Of a stretch of DNA of 64,000 nt, positions 8,137 through 17,349 are shown piece after piece; position 1 is the first letter of the stretch; each line of letters begins with the position of its first letter. This stretch comes from Luteimonas sp. 9C (lineage in GTDB: Bacteria; Pseudomonadota; Gammaproteobacteria; Xanthomonadales; Xanthomonadaceae). The position numbers and the translations under genes are program-made. The notes beneath the pieces were generated by a model. The model was not told the DNA's origin. It made no database searches and worked only from the letters and a program-made list of their open reading frames with translations. Location of the stretch: positions 541,064 through 605,063 of the forward strand of contig NZ_LR733312.1 of NCBI RefSeq assembly GCF_902506295.1, written 5' to 3'.

Positions 8137-10179
8137 TCAGCGTGCGATGAAGCGCACCGCCTGTCCGCCGCCCGGGGCCATCGCGATCGACAGCGTGTCG
8201 CCGGCGCCGACCTCGCGCGATTCGATGGCGAGCGCGTGCGGATCGGTCTGCCAGCCGGCGCCGTCACCGTCGCGGTAGATCTGCGCGGTGTAGCGGCGGC
8301 CTGCCTCGAGGAAGTCCAGCGGCAGCGCGACGGTGCGGGGCGTGTCGTCGGTCACTGCGCCCAGATACCAGTCGTCGCCGCCGCGTGCGCGCCGCGCGAT
8401 CACCGCGTACTCGCCCACCGCGCCGTCGAGGGCGCGCGTCTCTTCCCAGTCCACCGGCACGTCGCGGACGAACCGGAAGGCGTCGGGGCGCGACTCGTAA
8501 TGCTCCAGCAGGTCGGCGGCCATCTGCAGCGGGCTGTAGATCACCACGTACAGCGCGAGCTGCTTGGCCAGCGTCGTCGCCATCGGCGTGCCGGATTTCG
8601 TGTCCATGCCGAAGATGCCGGGCGTGAAATCCATCGGCCCGGCGAGCAGGCGCGTGTAGACCAGCGTCGCCTCGTGTTCCGGCGGATTGCCCGGCTGGCC
8701 CCAGGCGTTGTATTCCATGCCGCGCGCGCCTTCGCGCGTGACCAGGTTCGGGTACGTGCGGCGCAGACCGGTGTCCTTCACCGGCTCGTGCGGATTGACG
8801 CTGATGCGGTGCTGCGCGGCCGCTTCGACGACACGCTGGTGGTGGCGCACCATCGACTGGCCTTCGTGCCAGGCGTAGTGCAGCGCGCCGTCGGCGCCGA
8901 GGACCTTGGCCTGGCCTGCGTCGGCCACGTAGCCGGTCTTCACCGCCTGCACGCCGAGACGGCCATAGAGCGCCATCGCATCGTCGAGCTGCGCCTCGTA
9001 ATGCGCGGCGTGGCCGGAGGTCTCGTGATGGCCGATCAGGGTCACGCCCTTCTCGCGCGCGTGGCGGGTGACGGCCTCGATGTCGAAATCGGGGTAGGGC
9101 TGCGTGAAGCTGAAGGTCTCGCCGTTGCCGAACCAGTCGCCGTCCCAGCCGACGTTCCAGCCTTCGACCAGCACGCCGCCGAAGCCGTTGTCCGCGGCGA
9201 AGTCGATGTGCCGGATCGCGTGCGCGGTGGTCGCGCCGTGCTTCGGGCCGGACGCCCAGGTCTTGCGGTCGAGGTGCATCTCCCACCAGATGCCGACGTA
9301 CTTCATCGGCCGCACCCACGAGACATCACCCAGCGCATTGGGTGCATTGAGGTTGAGGATCAAGCCCGATTCCACCAGCCCGCCGGCGCGCTCACTGATC
9401 TGGATGGTGCGCCAGGGCGTGGCGAACGGCGTGGCCACTTCGACCTTCGCCGCGCCGATGCCCGGCGTCAACGCGGCCTTGAAGCGGCGACCTTCCGCGC
9501 GCGTGAGGTTCATGCCCGAATAGTCGACCAGCGCCGCCTCGTGGATCGACAGGTGCAGGCCATCCCCGGTGCGCAGGGTGATCGGCGTCTGCGCCAGACC
9601 GACTTCCTCGACCGGCGTTCGGTGATAGATGTACTCCTCTCGGTTCCATTCGAACGCGGGAATCCACCACGCCGTCGCGGCGTCGGCGATGTCGAATTCG
9701 GTCAGCTCCTCGGCGATCGACAGGCGCGCGAGCCCGGCCTGCTTCGGAATGTCGTAGCGGAAGCCGAGGCCGTCGTCGAAGACCCGGAACACCACGTCGA
9801 AGCGACGCTGCGGTCCCGCGGTTTCGGCCAGCGTGACGCGCAGTTCGTTGTGGTGGTCGCGCATCTGCCGGCGCTCGCCCCAGGGCTGTTCCCAGCGTTC
9901 GTCGTGCGATCGCGTGGTCTGGTCGACGATCGCGAGATTGCGCTCGAACTTGCGCGTGTCGGTGAACATCAGGCCCAGGCGCGACGGCGCGATGACCGGG
10001 CGACCGTCGCGGCTGACCGCGTAACTGGCGCGGCCCTCGTTGTCGGTCGTGACCTCGACGGTGATGCGCGCATCCGGCGAGGCGACGCGCGCGCTCGTAC
10101 GCGGTTCGGCGGCCAGGGTGATGAGCGGCAGGCAGGCGGCCATCGCTACGGCCAGCAATCGGACAAGACGGTTCGACAT
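8137..10179 (-). CDS. Glycoside hydrolase family 97, alpha-glucosidase-like
   Basis: The 680-residue exported enzyme has a signal peptide ending near 'ITLAA'. It has an N-terminal beta-sandwich, a TIM barrel and a C-terminal all-beta domain, as in GH97. Visible active-site segments are 'HHETSG' (Glu386), 'NPHEPVKDTGLRRTYP' (Glu465) and 'GARGMEYNAW' (Glu489). The Glu465-Glu489 spacing equals that of the two catalytic glutamates I recall in the inverting alpha-glucosidase SusB, so cleavage of alpha-glucosides is the likely activity; an alpha-galactosidase-type member is the alternative. A perfect palindrome lies 74 bp upstream of the ATG. Confidence 0.92.
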   Translation of the reverse strand: MSNRLVRLLAVAMAACLPLITLAAEPRTSARVASPDARITVEVTTDNEGRASYAVSRDGRPVIAPSRLGLMFTDTRKFERNLAIVDQTTRSHDERWEQPWGERRQMRDHHNELRVTLAETAGPQRRFDVVFRVFDDGLGFRYDIPKQAGLARLSIAEELTEFDIADAATAWWIPAFEWNREEYIYHRTPVEEVGLAQTPITLRTGDGLHLSIHEAALVDYSGMNLTRAEGRRFKAALTPGIGAAKVEVATPFATPWRTIQISERAGGLVESGLILNLNAPNALGDVSWVRPMKYVGIWWEMHLDRKTWASGPKHGATTAHAIRHIDFAADNGFGGVLVEGWNVGWDGDWFGNGETFSFTQPYPDFDIEAVTRHAREKGVTLIGHHETSGHAAHYEAQLDDAMALYGRLGVQAVKTGYVADAGQAKVLGADGALHYAWHEGQSMVRHHQRVVEAAAQHRISVNPHEPVKDTGLRRTYPNLVTREGARGMEYNAWGQPGNPPEHEATLVYTRLLAGPMDFTPGIFGMDTKSGTPMATTLAKQLALYVVIYSPLQMAADLLEHYESRPDAFRFVRDVPVDWEETRALDGAVGEYAVIARRARGGDDWYLGAVTDDTPRTVALPLDFLEAGRRYTAQIYRDGDGAGWQTDPHALAIESREVGAGDTLSIAMAPGGGQAVRFIAR

Positions 10180-10252
10180 CGTGCGGCGCCCTCCCAGACG
10201 CGGTCAGTCGTGCGTGCGTCCGGATTCTTGCATGCGCATTCCGCGTGGTTCG

Positions 10253-10270
10253 GCTGCATACGTATGCAGC
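10253..10270. promoter_or_regulatory. 18-bp perfect palindrome, LacI-family-type operator
   Basis: GCTGCATACGTATGCAGC reads the same on both strands and has a central CG step, as LacI/GalR-family operators do. It ends 74 bp upstream of the GH97 start codon and would overlap its promoter. It is the longest perfect palindrome I noticed outside the repeat regions. A sugar-responsive repressor (maltose or glucose type) is the natural candidate; no such regulator is in the window. Confidence 0.55.
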
Positions 10271-10330
10271 GAGCCAGGCGCGCGCGCGATGCGGCGCTTG
10301 CCGGAAGACCCGTCGCGTGCAAGCGCGCTG

Positions 10331-11548
10331 CTACGGGGCGTGCCGCCTGCGGAGTGCGAGCCACAGGCCGGCATGTACCGGCATCAGCAACGACAGCCAC
10401 GCCGCATTGCGTTGCGGCAGCACCGGCAGCCAGTGCAGGAACAACGCGGCGACGCCGCACAGCAGCACGGCCACCAGCACCCACTGGAACAGGGCGCCCG
10501 GTGCGCGGCCGCGCGCGAGGCGCCAGCCGCCGGGCAGCAGTAGCAGGCACAGCGGATTGCACAGCAGCAGATTGTGGTTGCGCCAGGCGAAGCCGTGCGC
10601 CGTGCCCAGCCACAGGAACAGCATCACGCCGCCCAGCAGGGCGCTCGCGGTCCAGAACGGCAATGCGATCGCCGCCACTGCACGGGGCGCGAATCGACCG
10701 GCGACGAGGATCGCCATGCCCAGTGCCAAGCCGGCCACCAGCCACGGCCACAGCAGGCGCGCGCGTTCGGCAGGTTCCGGCGCCTGCGTGTGCGGGACGA
10801 TGATCTGTTCGCCCGACACCAGCGGGCGCCCGTCCACATTGCGCGCGCTGCGCAGGGCGTCGGCGAGCCGCATCGGCACGAAGGCGTCTTCCCACAGCGC
10901 GTTCGGACGGTCGGCGGCCGGCCCCAGGCCGATGTCGAAGCCGAGCCACATCCACGGCGCCGGCGATGCCAGCCGTACCGCGTCGCCGCGATAGGTGTTC
11001 CCACGCGAGCGGCCCTGCAGCTGGCCGCGCAGTGCGCCGCCGAGCGTGGTGTCGATGGCGTCGCGGACGCGGGTGGAGCAGTTGTCGGTGAAGTAGTCGT
11101 AGCGGTAGTGCGCGTTCTCCGGCTTCGCGTTCTCGGCCAGCGCCGCAGCGAGGTCGCGCGCCTGCGCCGGGTCGAGATCCAGCCACTGGATCGACACGCC
11201 TCGGCCGACGTCGCGGTAGTAGGCGAGGTCGTCGGCGAGCGGCAGCGCGGCGAGCATGTAGCGCATGTCGCCACGGATGAAGCGCGGCACGAAGTCCGGC
11301 TCGTTCGGATCGAAGAAACCGAAGTTGTAGGAAACCGGTTCCGGCTCGGCCGGATCGTCGACGACGAGGGCGTTGTGGCCGAAGCGCTCGAAGAACACGT
11401 CGCCCGGTTGCATCGTCGCCACGCCGATCCGCGGCACGCCCGGCTCCTGCGCGGCGGCGAGCACCGGCCACAGCAGCAGGCCGAGCAGCAGCGCGAGCGC
11501 ACGGGTGAACACGTGCGCTCGTCGGCGCGACGGCTCAGACGTCGGCAT
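10331..11548 (-). CDS. Lnb-like (DUF4105) lipoprotein N-acyltransferase candidate
   Basis: From ATG 11548 the protein has 405 residues and overlaps the end of corC by 14 nt. It has a signal/anchor segment at about 13-33, then a periplasmic domain with 'FFERFGHNALVV' (His58) and 'YDYFTDNCSTRVRDAID' (Cys157). This His/Cys pair resembles permuted papain-like enzymes. About five C-terminal membrane helices follow. This architecture (periplasmic DUF4105 domain plus 5-TM tail) is that of Lnb, the lipoprotein N-acyltransferase described in Bacteroides. In E. coli the gene after miaB-phoH-ybeY-corC is lnt, so the position also points to lipoprotein N-acylation. Activity is inferred. Confidence 0.78.
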   Translation of the reverse strand: MPTSEPSRRRAHVFTRALALLLGLLLWPVLAAAQEPGVPRIGVATMQPGDVFFERFGHNALVVDDPAEPEPVSYNFGFFDPNEPDFVPRFIRGDMRYMLAALPLADDLAYYRDVGRGVSIQWLDLDPAQARDLAAALAENAKPENAHYRYDYFTDNCSTRVRDAIDTTLGGALRGQLQGRSRGNTYRGDAVRLASPAPWMWLGFDIGLGPAADRPNALWEDAFVPMRLADALRSARNVDGRPLVSGEQIIVPHTQAPEPAERARLLWPWLVAGLALGMAILVAGRFAPRAVAAIALPFWTASALLGGVMLFLWLGTAHGFAWRNHNLLLCNPLCLLLLPGGWRLARGRAPGALFQWVLVAVLLCGVAALFLHWLPVLPQRNAAWLSLLMPVHAGLWLALRRRHAP

Positions 11549-12404
11549 GCACGCTGACTTGCAGCGCGTGCAGGCGTCGCGAGTCCGCATCGGTCACGCG
11601 GAACGCGAAGCGGCCGAGGGTCAATTCCTCGCCGACCTCGGGCAAGTGACCGATCGCACCGGTGATCACGCCGCCGATCGTGTCGTATTCGGCGTCGTCG
11701 AAATCGGCACCGAACCGCTCGTTGAAATCCGAGATCGGGGTCAGCGCGCTGACCGCGAACTGGCCATCGGCCTGGGCGGCGATCAAGGCGTTGGGATCCT
11801 CGGCATCGTCGTGCTCGTCGTCGATCTCGCCGACGATCTCTTCCAGCACGTCCTCGATCGTCACCAGGCCGGCGACGCCGCCGTATTCGTCGATGACGAT
11901 CGCCATGTGGTTGCGCGACAGGCGGAACTCGCGCAGCAGCACGTTGAGTTTCTTGGATTCGGGGATCAGCACCGCGGGACGCAGCAGCTCGAAGATGGAG
12001 CCGGGTCCGTTGTCGGCCACCACGCCGCGCAGCAGGTCCTTCGCCAGCAGGATGCCGAGAATCTCGTCCTTGTCGTCGCCATGCACGGGAAAGCGCGAAT
12101 GGCCCGATTCCACGACCTGCTTCATCAGCTCGAGGAAGGGCGCGTCGGACGGCAGCGCGACCATCTGCGCGCGGGGCACCATCACATCGCCGACGGTCTT
12201 GCTGGAAATGCCGAGCGCACCTTCGAACATGCGCAGCGTATCGGCATCGATCAGGCCGTCCGCGTGGGTGTCGCGCAGCAGTTCCACGAGATCCTCGCGG
12301 TTGCTCGGCTCACCGGAGATCGCGGAGCTCAGGCGTTCGAGCCAGCCGCGGCGTCGCTCCTGGGGTTCGGGGGCGGGGGAAGGTCGACTGTCGTCCTCGG
12401 ACAT
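11535..12404 (-). CDS. corC: CorC/YbeX-type CBS domain protein
   Basis: I chose the ATG at 12404 ('MSEDDSRPS'), giving 289 residues; the longer open frame upstream is low complexity. The protein lacks the DUF21 membrane domain. It has two CBS motifs in the middle (around 'VMVPRAQMVALPSD' and 'MAIVIDEYGGVAGLVTIED') and a C-terminal CorC_HlyC domain, as in YbeX. YbeX/CorC is linked to magnesium homeostasis and, with YbeY, to ribosome metabolism. It lies 73 bp after ybeY and overlaps the Lnb-like gene. Confidence 0.94.
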   Translation of the reverse strand: MSEDDSRPSPAPEPQERRRGWLERLSSAISGEPSNREDLVELLRDTHADGLIDADTLRMFEGALGISSKTVGDVMVPRAQMVALPSDAPFLELMKQVVESGHSRFPVHGDDKDEILGILLAKDLLRGVVADNGPGSIFELLRPAVLIPESKKLNVLLREFRLSRNHMAIVIDEYGGVAGLVTIEDVLEEIVGEIDDEHDDAEDPNALIAAQADGQFAVSALTPISDFNERFGADFDDAEYDTIGGVITGAIGHLPEVGEELTLGRFAFRVTDADSRRLHALQVSVHADV

Positions 12405-12477
12405 GGTGTGGTGCTTGTTCGCAAATCGCCCGGATGGGCCGTGGCGGCAGTCTATCAGGCCGCCGTGGAGGCGCCTG

Positions 12478-12966
12478 TCAGCGCTGCTCGCCGGCGTAGG
12501 GATCATCGATGCCCAGACCGGCCAGGATGTCGCGTTCCAGCTGCTCCATCGCCTCGGCGTCGCGGTCGTTCTCGTGGTCCCAGCCCAGCAGATGCAGCAC
12601 GCCGTGCACGGTGAGATGGGCGTAATGTGCGTTCAGGGACTTGCCCTGGTCCGCCGCTTCGCGCGCGACCACCGGTGCGCACAGCACCAGGTCGCCGAGC
12701 AGCGGCAGATGCACGCCTTCGGGCAGGCCTTCCGGAAGTTCGGCGGGAAAGCTCAGCACGTTGGTCGCGTAGTCCTTGCCGCGGTAGTGGCGGTTCAGCG
12801 CACGGCCCTCGTCCTCGTCGACCAGCCGGACCGCGAGATCCGCTTCACGGATCCGCCCGGCCAGCGCGGCGGCCGACCACTTGCGGAAACTCGCCGCGGC
12901 CGGCAGGCCCTTGCGCGGCAGCGCGTAGCCGATCGCCACATCGAGACGGGTCGGCCCGCGGGTCAT
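12478..12966 (-). CDS. ybeY: Endoribonuclease YbeY
   Basis: This 162-residue protein carries the zinc-binding signature '[16 protein letters not shown]' (H-x3-H-x5-H) near 118-133 and '[14 protein letters not shown]' in the middle, both typical of YbeY. YbeY takes part in 16S rRNA 3' end maturation and ribosome quality control. Its ATG overlaps the phoH stop by 4 nt, and the gene order phoH-ybeY-corC is the widely conserved one. Length matches the family. Confidence 0.97.
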   Translation of the reverse strand: MTRGPTRLDVAIGYALPRKGLPAAASFRKWSAAALAGRIREADLAVRLVDEDEGRALNRHYRGKDYATNVLSFPAELPEGLPEGVHLPLLGDLVLCAPVVAREAADQGKSLNAHYAHLTVHGVLHLLGWDHENDRDAEAMEQLERDILAGLGIDDPYAGEQR

Positions 12967-13946
12967 GCGCGCGCGGCCGGCGCGGTGGCGTCGGACGCAT
13001 CGCGACGCTCGTAGGCGCTGACGATGCGGGCGACCAGCGGGTGGCGCACCACGTCGCGCGCCTCGAAGAACGTGAAGCTCACGCCGTCGACCTCGTGCAG
13101 TACGTCGATCGCGTCCTTCAGGCCCGACTTCATGTGCTTGGGCAGGTCGATCTGGGTGAGATCGCCGGTCACGACCGCGGTCGAGCCGAAGCCCAGTCGG
13201 GTGAGGAACATCTTCATCTGTTCGATCGTGGTGTTCTGCGCCTCGTCGAGGATCACGAATGCATCGTTGAGCGTGCGGCCGCGCATGTAGGCCAGCGGCG
13301 CGATCTCGATGACGTTGCGTTCCAGCAGCTTGGCCACCTTTTCGACGCCGAGCATTTCGTAGAGCGCGTCGTAGAGCGGCCGCAGGTACGGGTCGACCTT
13401 CTGGGTCAGATCGCCCGGCAGGAAGCCGAGCTTCTCACCGGCCTCGACCGCGGGCCGCACCAGGATCAGGCGCTGGACCTTGGCCTCGTTGAGCGCCTCG
13501 ACCGCCATCGCGACCGCGAGGAAGGTCTTGCCGGTGCCGGCAGGGCCGACGCCGAAATTGATGTCGTGGCCCGTGATCTTGTGCAGATACTTGGCCTGGT
13601 TCGCACCACGTCCGCGGATCGTGCCGCGCTTGACCCGCACCGAGACCTCCTGCGGCGTGTAGTCCTCCTCGACGTTGGCCTGACTCAGGCGCAGGTTGAT
13701 CGCGTGGCTGTCGAGCACCTCGCCCTCGCTCTCGACGTACAGCGCCTTGAGCAGTTTCTCGGTCCGGTCGAGCATGGCCTCGTCGCGGCCGGTGACCCGG
13801 AAGATGTTGCCGCGATTGGCGATCTCCACGCCGAGCCGCAGCTCGATCTGGCGCAGGTGGCCATCGAAAGGACCGGCGAGATTGGACAGGCGCTCGGAGT
13901 CCGCGGGCTCGAGCAGAAAGGTGCGTTCGGGGAGGGCGTTGGTCAT
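12963..13946 (-). CDS. PhoH family ATPase (YbeZ)
   Basis: The 327-residue protein has an N-terminal KH-like region and a PhoH ATPase domain. The domain shows Walker A 'GPAGTGKT' near 136-143, '[10 protein letters not shown]', Walker B '[10 protein letters not shown]' and '[22 protein letters not shown]'. In E. coli YbeZ works with YbeY, and the gene overlap here supports the pairing. It follows miaB by 78 bp on the same strand, so it likely belongs to the miaB operon. Confidence 0.95.
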   Translation of the reverse strand: MTNALPERTFLLEPADSERLSNLAGPFDGHLRQIELRLGVEIANRGNIFRVTGRDEAMLDRTEKLLKALYVESEGEVLDSHAINLRLSQANVEEDYTPQEVSVRVKRGTIRGRGANQAKYLHKITGHDINFGVGPAGTGKTFLAVAMAVEALNEAKVQRLILVRPAVEAGEKLGFLPGDLTQKVDPYLRPLYDALYEMLGVEKVAKLLERNVIEIAPLAYMRGRTLNDAFVILDEAQNTTIEQMKMFLTRLGFGSTAVVTGDLTQIDLPKHMKSGLKDAIDVLHEVDGVSFTFFEARDVVRHPLVARIVSAYERRDASDATAPAARA

Positions 13947-14024
13947 GACGCGGATTCTAGCGAGGGTGGGGCCGGACCGACGTGTAAGCCGTCCCGCGCC
14001 CGGCCCGGCGCGTACGCGCGGCGT

Positions 14025-15440
14025 TCAGTCGCCGTCGCGCAGCGCGATCCGGCCGCGCAGCGAGTTGCTCAGCGCCGCGGTGATCTCGACATCGACGAAC
14101 TGCCCGATGAGCCGCGCCGGCGCGGGGAAGTTCACCGAACGCATGTTCTCGGTCTTGCCGGTGAGCTCGTTGGGGTCCTTGCGCGACGGGCCTTCGACGA
14201 GCACGGTCTGCACGCTGCCGACCATGCGCTCGGAGATCCCCGCCGCATGGGCATTGATGTGCGCCTGCAGGCGCGACAGGCGCGCGTGCTTTTCTTCCTG
14301 GGTCACCGAATCCTCGAGATCCGAGGCCGGTGTGCCGGGCCTGCGCGAATAGATGAAGGAGAACGACTGGTCGAAGCCGACGTCCTCGATCAGCTTCATC
14401 GTCTTCTCGAAATCGGCGTCCGTTTCGCCGGGGAACCCGACGATGAAATCGGAACTGATCGAAATGTCGGGACGTACCGCGCGTAGCTTGCGTATCTTCT
14501 GCTTGAACTCGAGCGCGGTGTAGCCGCGCTTCATTGCCGAGAGGATGCGGTCGCTGCCGGCCTGCACCGGCAGGTGCAGGTAGTTCGCCAGCTGCGGCAC
14601 GTCGCGATAGGCCTCGACCAGCGAGTCGGAGAACTCCAGCGGATGCGAGGTGGTGAAGCGGATGCGGTCGACGCCGTCGATCTCGGCGATGGTGCGGATC
14701 AGCAGGCCGAGATCGGCGATCTCGCCATCGCCCATCGGTCCGCGGTAGGCGTTGACGTTCTGCCCCAGCAGGTTGATCTCGCGCACGCCCTGGCCGGCCA
14801 GTTGCACGACCTCGACCAGCACGTCCTCGAACGGCCGGCTGACTTCCTCGCCGCGGGTATACGGCACCACGCAGAACGAGCAGTACTTCGAGCAGCCTTC
14901 CATGATCGACACGAACGCGCTCGGCCCGTCGGCGCGCGGCTCGGGCAGGCGGTCGAACTTCTCGATCTCGGGGAAGCTGATGTCGACCTGCGGCAGGCCG
15001 GTCTCGCGCTTGGCGCGGATCAGTTCGGGCAGGCGGTGCAGGGTCTGCGGGCCGAACACCAGATCCACGTAGGGCGCGCGCTTGACGATGGCCTCGCCTT
15101 CCTGCGATGCGACGCAGCCGCCGACACCGATCAGGACCGGCTTGCCATCCTTTTTGAGTGCCTTCCAGCGGCCGAGCTGGCTGAAGACCTTCTCCTGGGC
15201 CTTTTCGCGGATCGAACAGGTGTTCACCAGGACGACGTCCGCGTCCTCCACGTTGTCGGTGAGTTCCAGGCCGTCGCTGGCCGCGAGCACGTCGGCCATC
15301 TTGGCCGAGTCGTACTCGTTCATCTGGCAGCCGTGGGTCTGGATGAACAGCTTGCCGCGCGGCGCGGGCTGGGGCGATGCCGGCGTCGTGGCGCGGTCGG
15401 AGGCGGGCGCATTCGGCGCCGCGGAGGCGGTCTGGGTCAT
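14025..15440 (-). CDS. miaB: tRNA-2-methylthio-N6-dimethylallyladenosine synthase MiaB
   Basis: I chose ATG 15440 ('[10 protein letters not shown]'), giving 471 residues; ~40 extra in-frame residues upstream look non-coding. The N-terminal methylthiotransferase domain begins at '[14 protein letters not shown]'. The radical-SAM cluster motif is '[17 protein letters not shown]' (CxxxCxxC), and a TRAM domain ends the protein. The enzyme methylthiolates i6A37 of tRNAs using two [4Fe-4S] clusters. An Ala/Pro-rich linker of about 25 residues precedes the core. It is the first gene of the miaB-phoH-ybeY-corC-Lnb-like series and is divergent from the lytic transglycosylase gene. Confidence 0.97.
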   Translation of the reverse strand: MTQTASAAPNAPASDRATTPASPQPAPRGKLFIQTHGCQMNEYDSAKMADVLAASDGLELTDNVEDADVVLVNTCSIREKAQEKVFSQLGRWKALKKDGKPVLIGVGGCVASQEGEAIVKRAPYVDLVFGPQTLHRLPELIRAKRETGLPQVDISFPEIEKFDRLPEPRADGPSAFVSIMEGCSKYCSFCVVPYTRGEEVSRPFEDVLVEVVQLAGQGVREINLLGQNVNAYRGPMGDGEIADLGLLIRTIAEIDGVDRIRFTTSHPLEFSDSLVEAYRDVPQLANYLHLPVQAGSDRILSAMKRGYTALEFKQKIRKLRAVRPDISISSDFIVGFPGETDADFEKTMKLIEDVGFDQSFSFIYSRRPGTPASDLEDSVTQEEKHARLSRLQAHINAHAAGISERMVGSVQTVLVEGPSRKDPNELTGKTENMRSVNFPAPARLIGQFVDVEITAALSNSLRGRIALRDGD

Positions 15441-15604
15441 GGCAGGTCCGGGGCGCGGCGTTGAGTCCGGGCCGGAAGGCGGGAAGGGGTGGGCAGTGTA
15501 CCGGCAAGCGCCGGCGAGGCCGGCCACAGCGGCTTCGGAGGTCGTGGGCGACGTTCGCAATCAAGCACTTGGCAACCGTCCTCGAACATCGGACACTCCG
15601 CCTC

Positions 15605-16555
15605 GTGAAACGGGGATGGGGACTCATCGCGACACTCGGTCTGCTGGCGGCCTTTCCGGTTGCCGGCAGCACGCTGTATCGCTGCGATTCCGGCGACGGC
15701 GTTCCGCAATACGTCAGCAAGCGCATCAGTGGCGCCAGTTGCCGGATCGTCAGCAGCGCACCGCCGGCGCCCCGGTCCAGCGGCGCGCGCGCCGCGCGTC
15801 CGGCGCCTGCACGGGTGGCGCCCAGCGCGGCACCGGCCAACGTCGACAGCGGTGCACCCGCCACCTTCATGGGCGGCACGTCGGCGGCGTCGCCGGCACC
15901 CGCGCCTGTGGCCGCATCCGCGAAGCCGGCAGTCACCAACGCCCCTGCGCCGGTGCGAGGCGGCAACCAGCGTCGCCTGCAGCAGGGCCAGGTCTATTCG
16001 TACGTGAAGGACGGCGTGCGCCACTACAGCAGCAGCCGACCGGCCGGCGGCGCCCAAGTGGCCGCGGTGCGCACGATCCGCTACAGCTTCTTCGAGACCT
16101 GCTATGCCTGCGGCGCGGCGCCGGGCGTGAACTTCGGCAGCGTGCGGCTCAACGAGAACGCCTACCGCGACGAAGTCGCGCGCGCGTCGCGCGAGTTCGG
16201 GGTCGAGGAGGCGATCGTCCGCGCGATCATGCATGCCGAGTCCGCGTTCAACCCCAATGCGCTCTCGCGCGCCGGTGCCCAGGGGCTGATGCAGCTGATG
16301 CCGGCCACCGCGGCGCGTTTCGGTGTGGTCAACGCGTTCGATCCCGAGCAGAACATCCGCGGCGGCGTCGAATACCTGGCGTGGCTGCTGAAGCGCTTCA
16401 ACGGCGATCTGACCCTGGCAGCGGCCGGCTACAACGCCGGCGAAGGCGCGGTGCAGCGCCATGGCGGCGTGCCGCCGTATGCCGAGACCCAGCGCTACGT
16501 GGTCCGGGTGGGCACTCTGGCGGACCGCTATCGCGGGCAACTCGCCAGCCGCTGA
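15605..16555 (+). CDS. Lytic transglycosylase (SLT domain) with DUF4124-like N-terminus
   Basis: I chose GTG 15605 because it starts directly at a signal peptide (KRGWGLIATLGLLAAFPVAGS), giving 316 residues. A DUF4124-like segment follows ('YRCDSGDGVPQYVSKR'), then an Ala/Pro-rich linker. A second short segment 'YSYVKDGVRHYSSSRP' precedes the C-terminal SLT domain. The catalytic Glu is in 'MHAESAFNPNALS', followed by 'GAQGLMQLMPATAARFGV' and 'AAGYNAGEGAV'. The enzyme would cleave peptidoglycan in the periplasm to 1,6-anhydromuropeptides. Confidence 0.9.
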   Translation: MKRGWGLIATLGLLAAFPVAGSTLYRCDSGDGVPQYVSKRISGASCRIVSSAPPAPRSSGARAARPAPARVAPSAAPANVDSGAPATFMGGTSAASPAPAPVAASAKPAVTNAPAPVRGGNQRRLQQGQVYSYVKDGVRHYSSSRPAGGAQVAAVRTIRYSFFETCYACGAAPGVNFGSVRLNENAYRDEVARASREFGVEEAIVRAIMHAESAFNPNALSRAGAQGLMQLMPATAARFGVVNAFDPEQNIRGGVEYLAWLLKRFNGDLTLAAAGYNAGEGAVQRHGGVPPYAETQRYVVRVGTLADRYRGQLASR

Positions 16556-16713
16556 GCCGCGGTCCGGTCGCGGGATCGGTAAATCGATTGTCGGTCGATT
16601 CAGCGTTCCGTTACACTCGGGCCTCTCTATATATGCGGCCATCCGTCCTGATCGGACGAAACGGTCCGTGGCAGCCAGTACGCAACAGCTACCGAAAGAG
16701 GGCGGGGTACCGG

Positions 16714-17349
16714 ATGGTCGATGAAGCGGTGAGCGGACCTGGTGGGGATGGTCCAGTCAATGAGGGGCGGCGTCGGTTCCTGACCGCCAGTACCCTCGTC
16801 GTGGGAGCGGTAGGCGCGGGCGTGACCGCGATTCCGTTCATCAAGTCCTGGAATCCCAGCGCCCGGGCCAAGCTCGCCGGCGCGCCGGTGACCGTGGACA
16901 TCAGCGCATTGCAGGAAGGACAGCGCCTGATCGCCGAATGGCGCGGGCAGCCGATCTGGATCGTCAAGCGCTCGAAGGCGATCCTCGAGGCGCTTCCGAC
17001 GCTCGACGGCATGCTCAAGGATCCCGAATCCGGGAATCCCGACCAGCAGCCCGAGTACGTGCTGGAAGCCAACCCCGAGCTGCGCTCGATCAAGCCCGAC
17101 ATCTCGGTGCTGGTCGGTCTGTGCACGCATCTGGGCTGTTCGCCGGAAATGGTCGCCGAGATCCGCCCGGCGCCGTTCGACGCCAACTGGAAGGGCGGTT
17201 ATTTCTGCCCCTGCCACAAGTCGAAGTTCGACATGGCCGGCCGCGTCTACGACGGCGTGCCCGCCCCGACGAACCTGCTGGTGCCGCCGCATTACTACGC
17301 CGACGACAACACGCTCGTCATCGGCGTCGATCCGCAGGGAGCCGCCTGA
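16714..17349 (+). CDS. petA: Ubiquinol-cytochrome c reductase Rieske iron-sulfur subunit
   Basis: This 211-residue protein has a twin-arginine-type N-terminal anchor ('GRRRFLTASTLVVGAVGAG') and the two Rieske cluster motifs 'CTHLGCSP' and 'CPCHKSKFD'. I preferred ATG 16714 to a possible ATG at 16634 because the N-terminus then matches other petA products. Its stop overlaps the petB start (TGATG). It is the [2Fe-2S] subunit of the bc1 complex, oxidising ubiquinol in the inner membrane. Confidence 0.97.
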   Translation: MVDEAVSGPGGDGPVNEGRRRFLTASTLVVGAVGAGVTAIPFIKSWNPSARAKLAGAPVTVDISALQEGQRLIAEWRGQPIWIVKRSKAILEALPTLDGMLKDPESGNPDQQPEYVLEANPELRSIKPDISVLVGLCTHLGCSPEMVAEIRPAPFDANWKGGYFCPCHKSKFDMAGRVYDGVPAPTNLLVPPHYYADDNTLVIGVDPQGAA

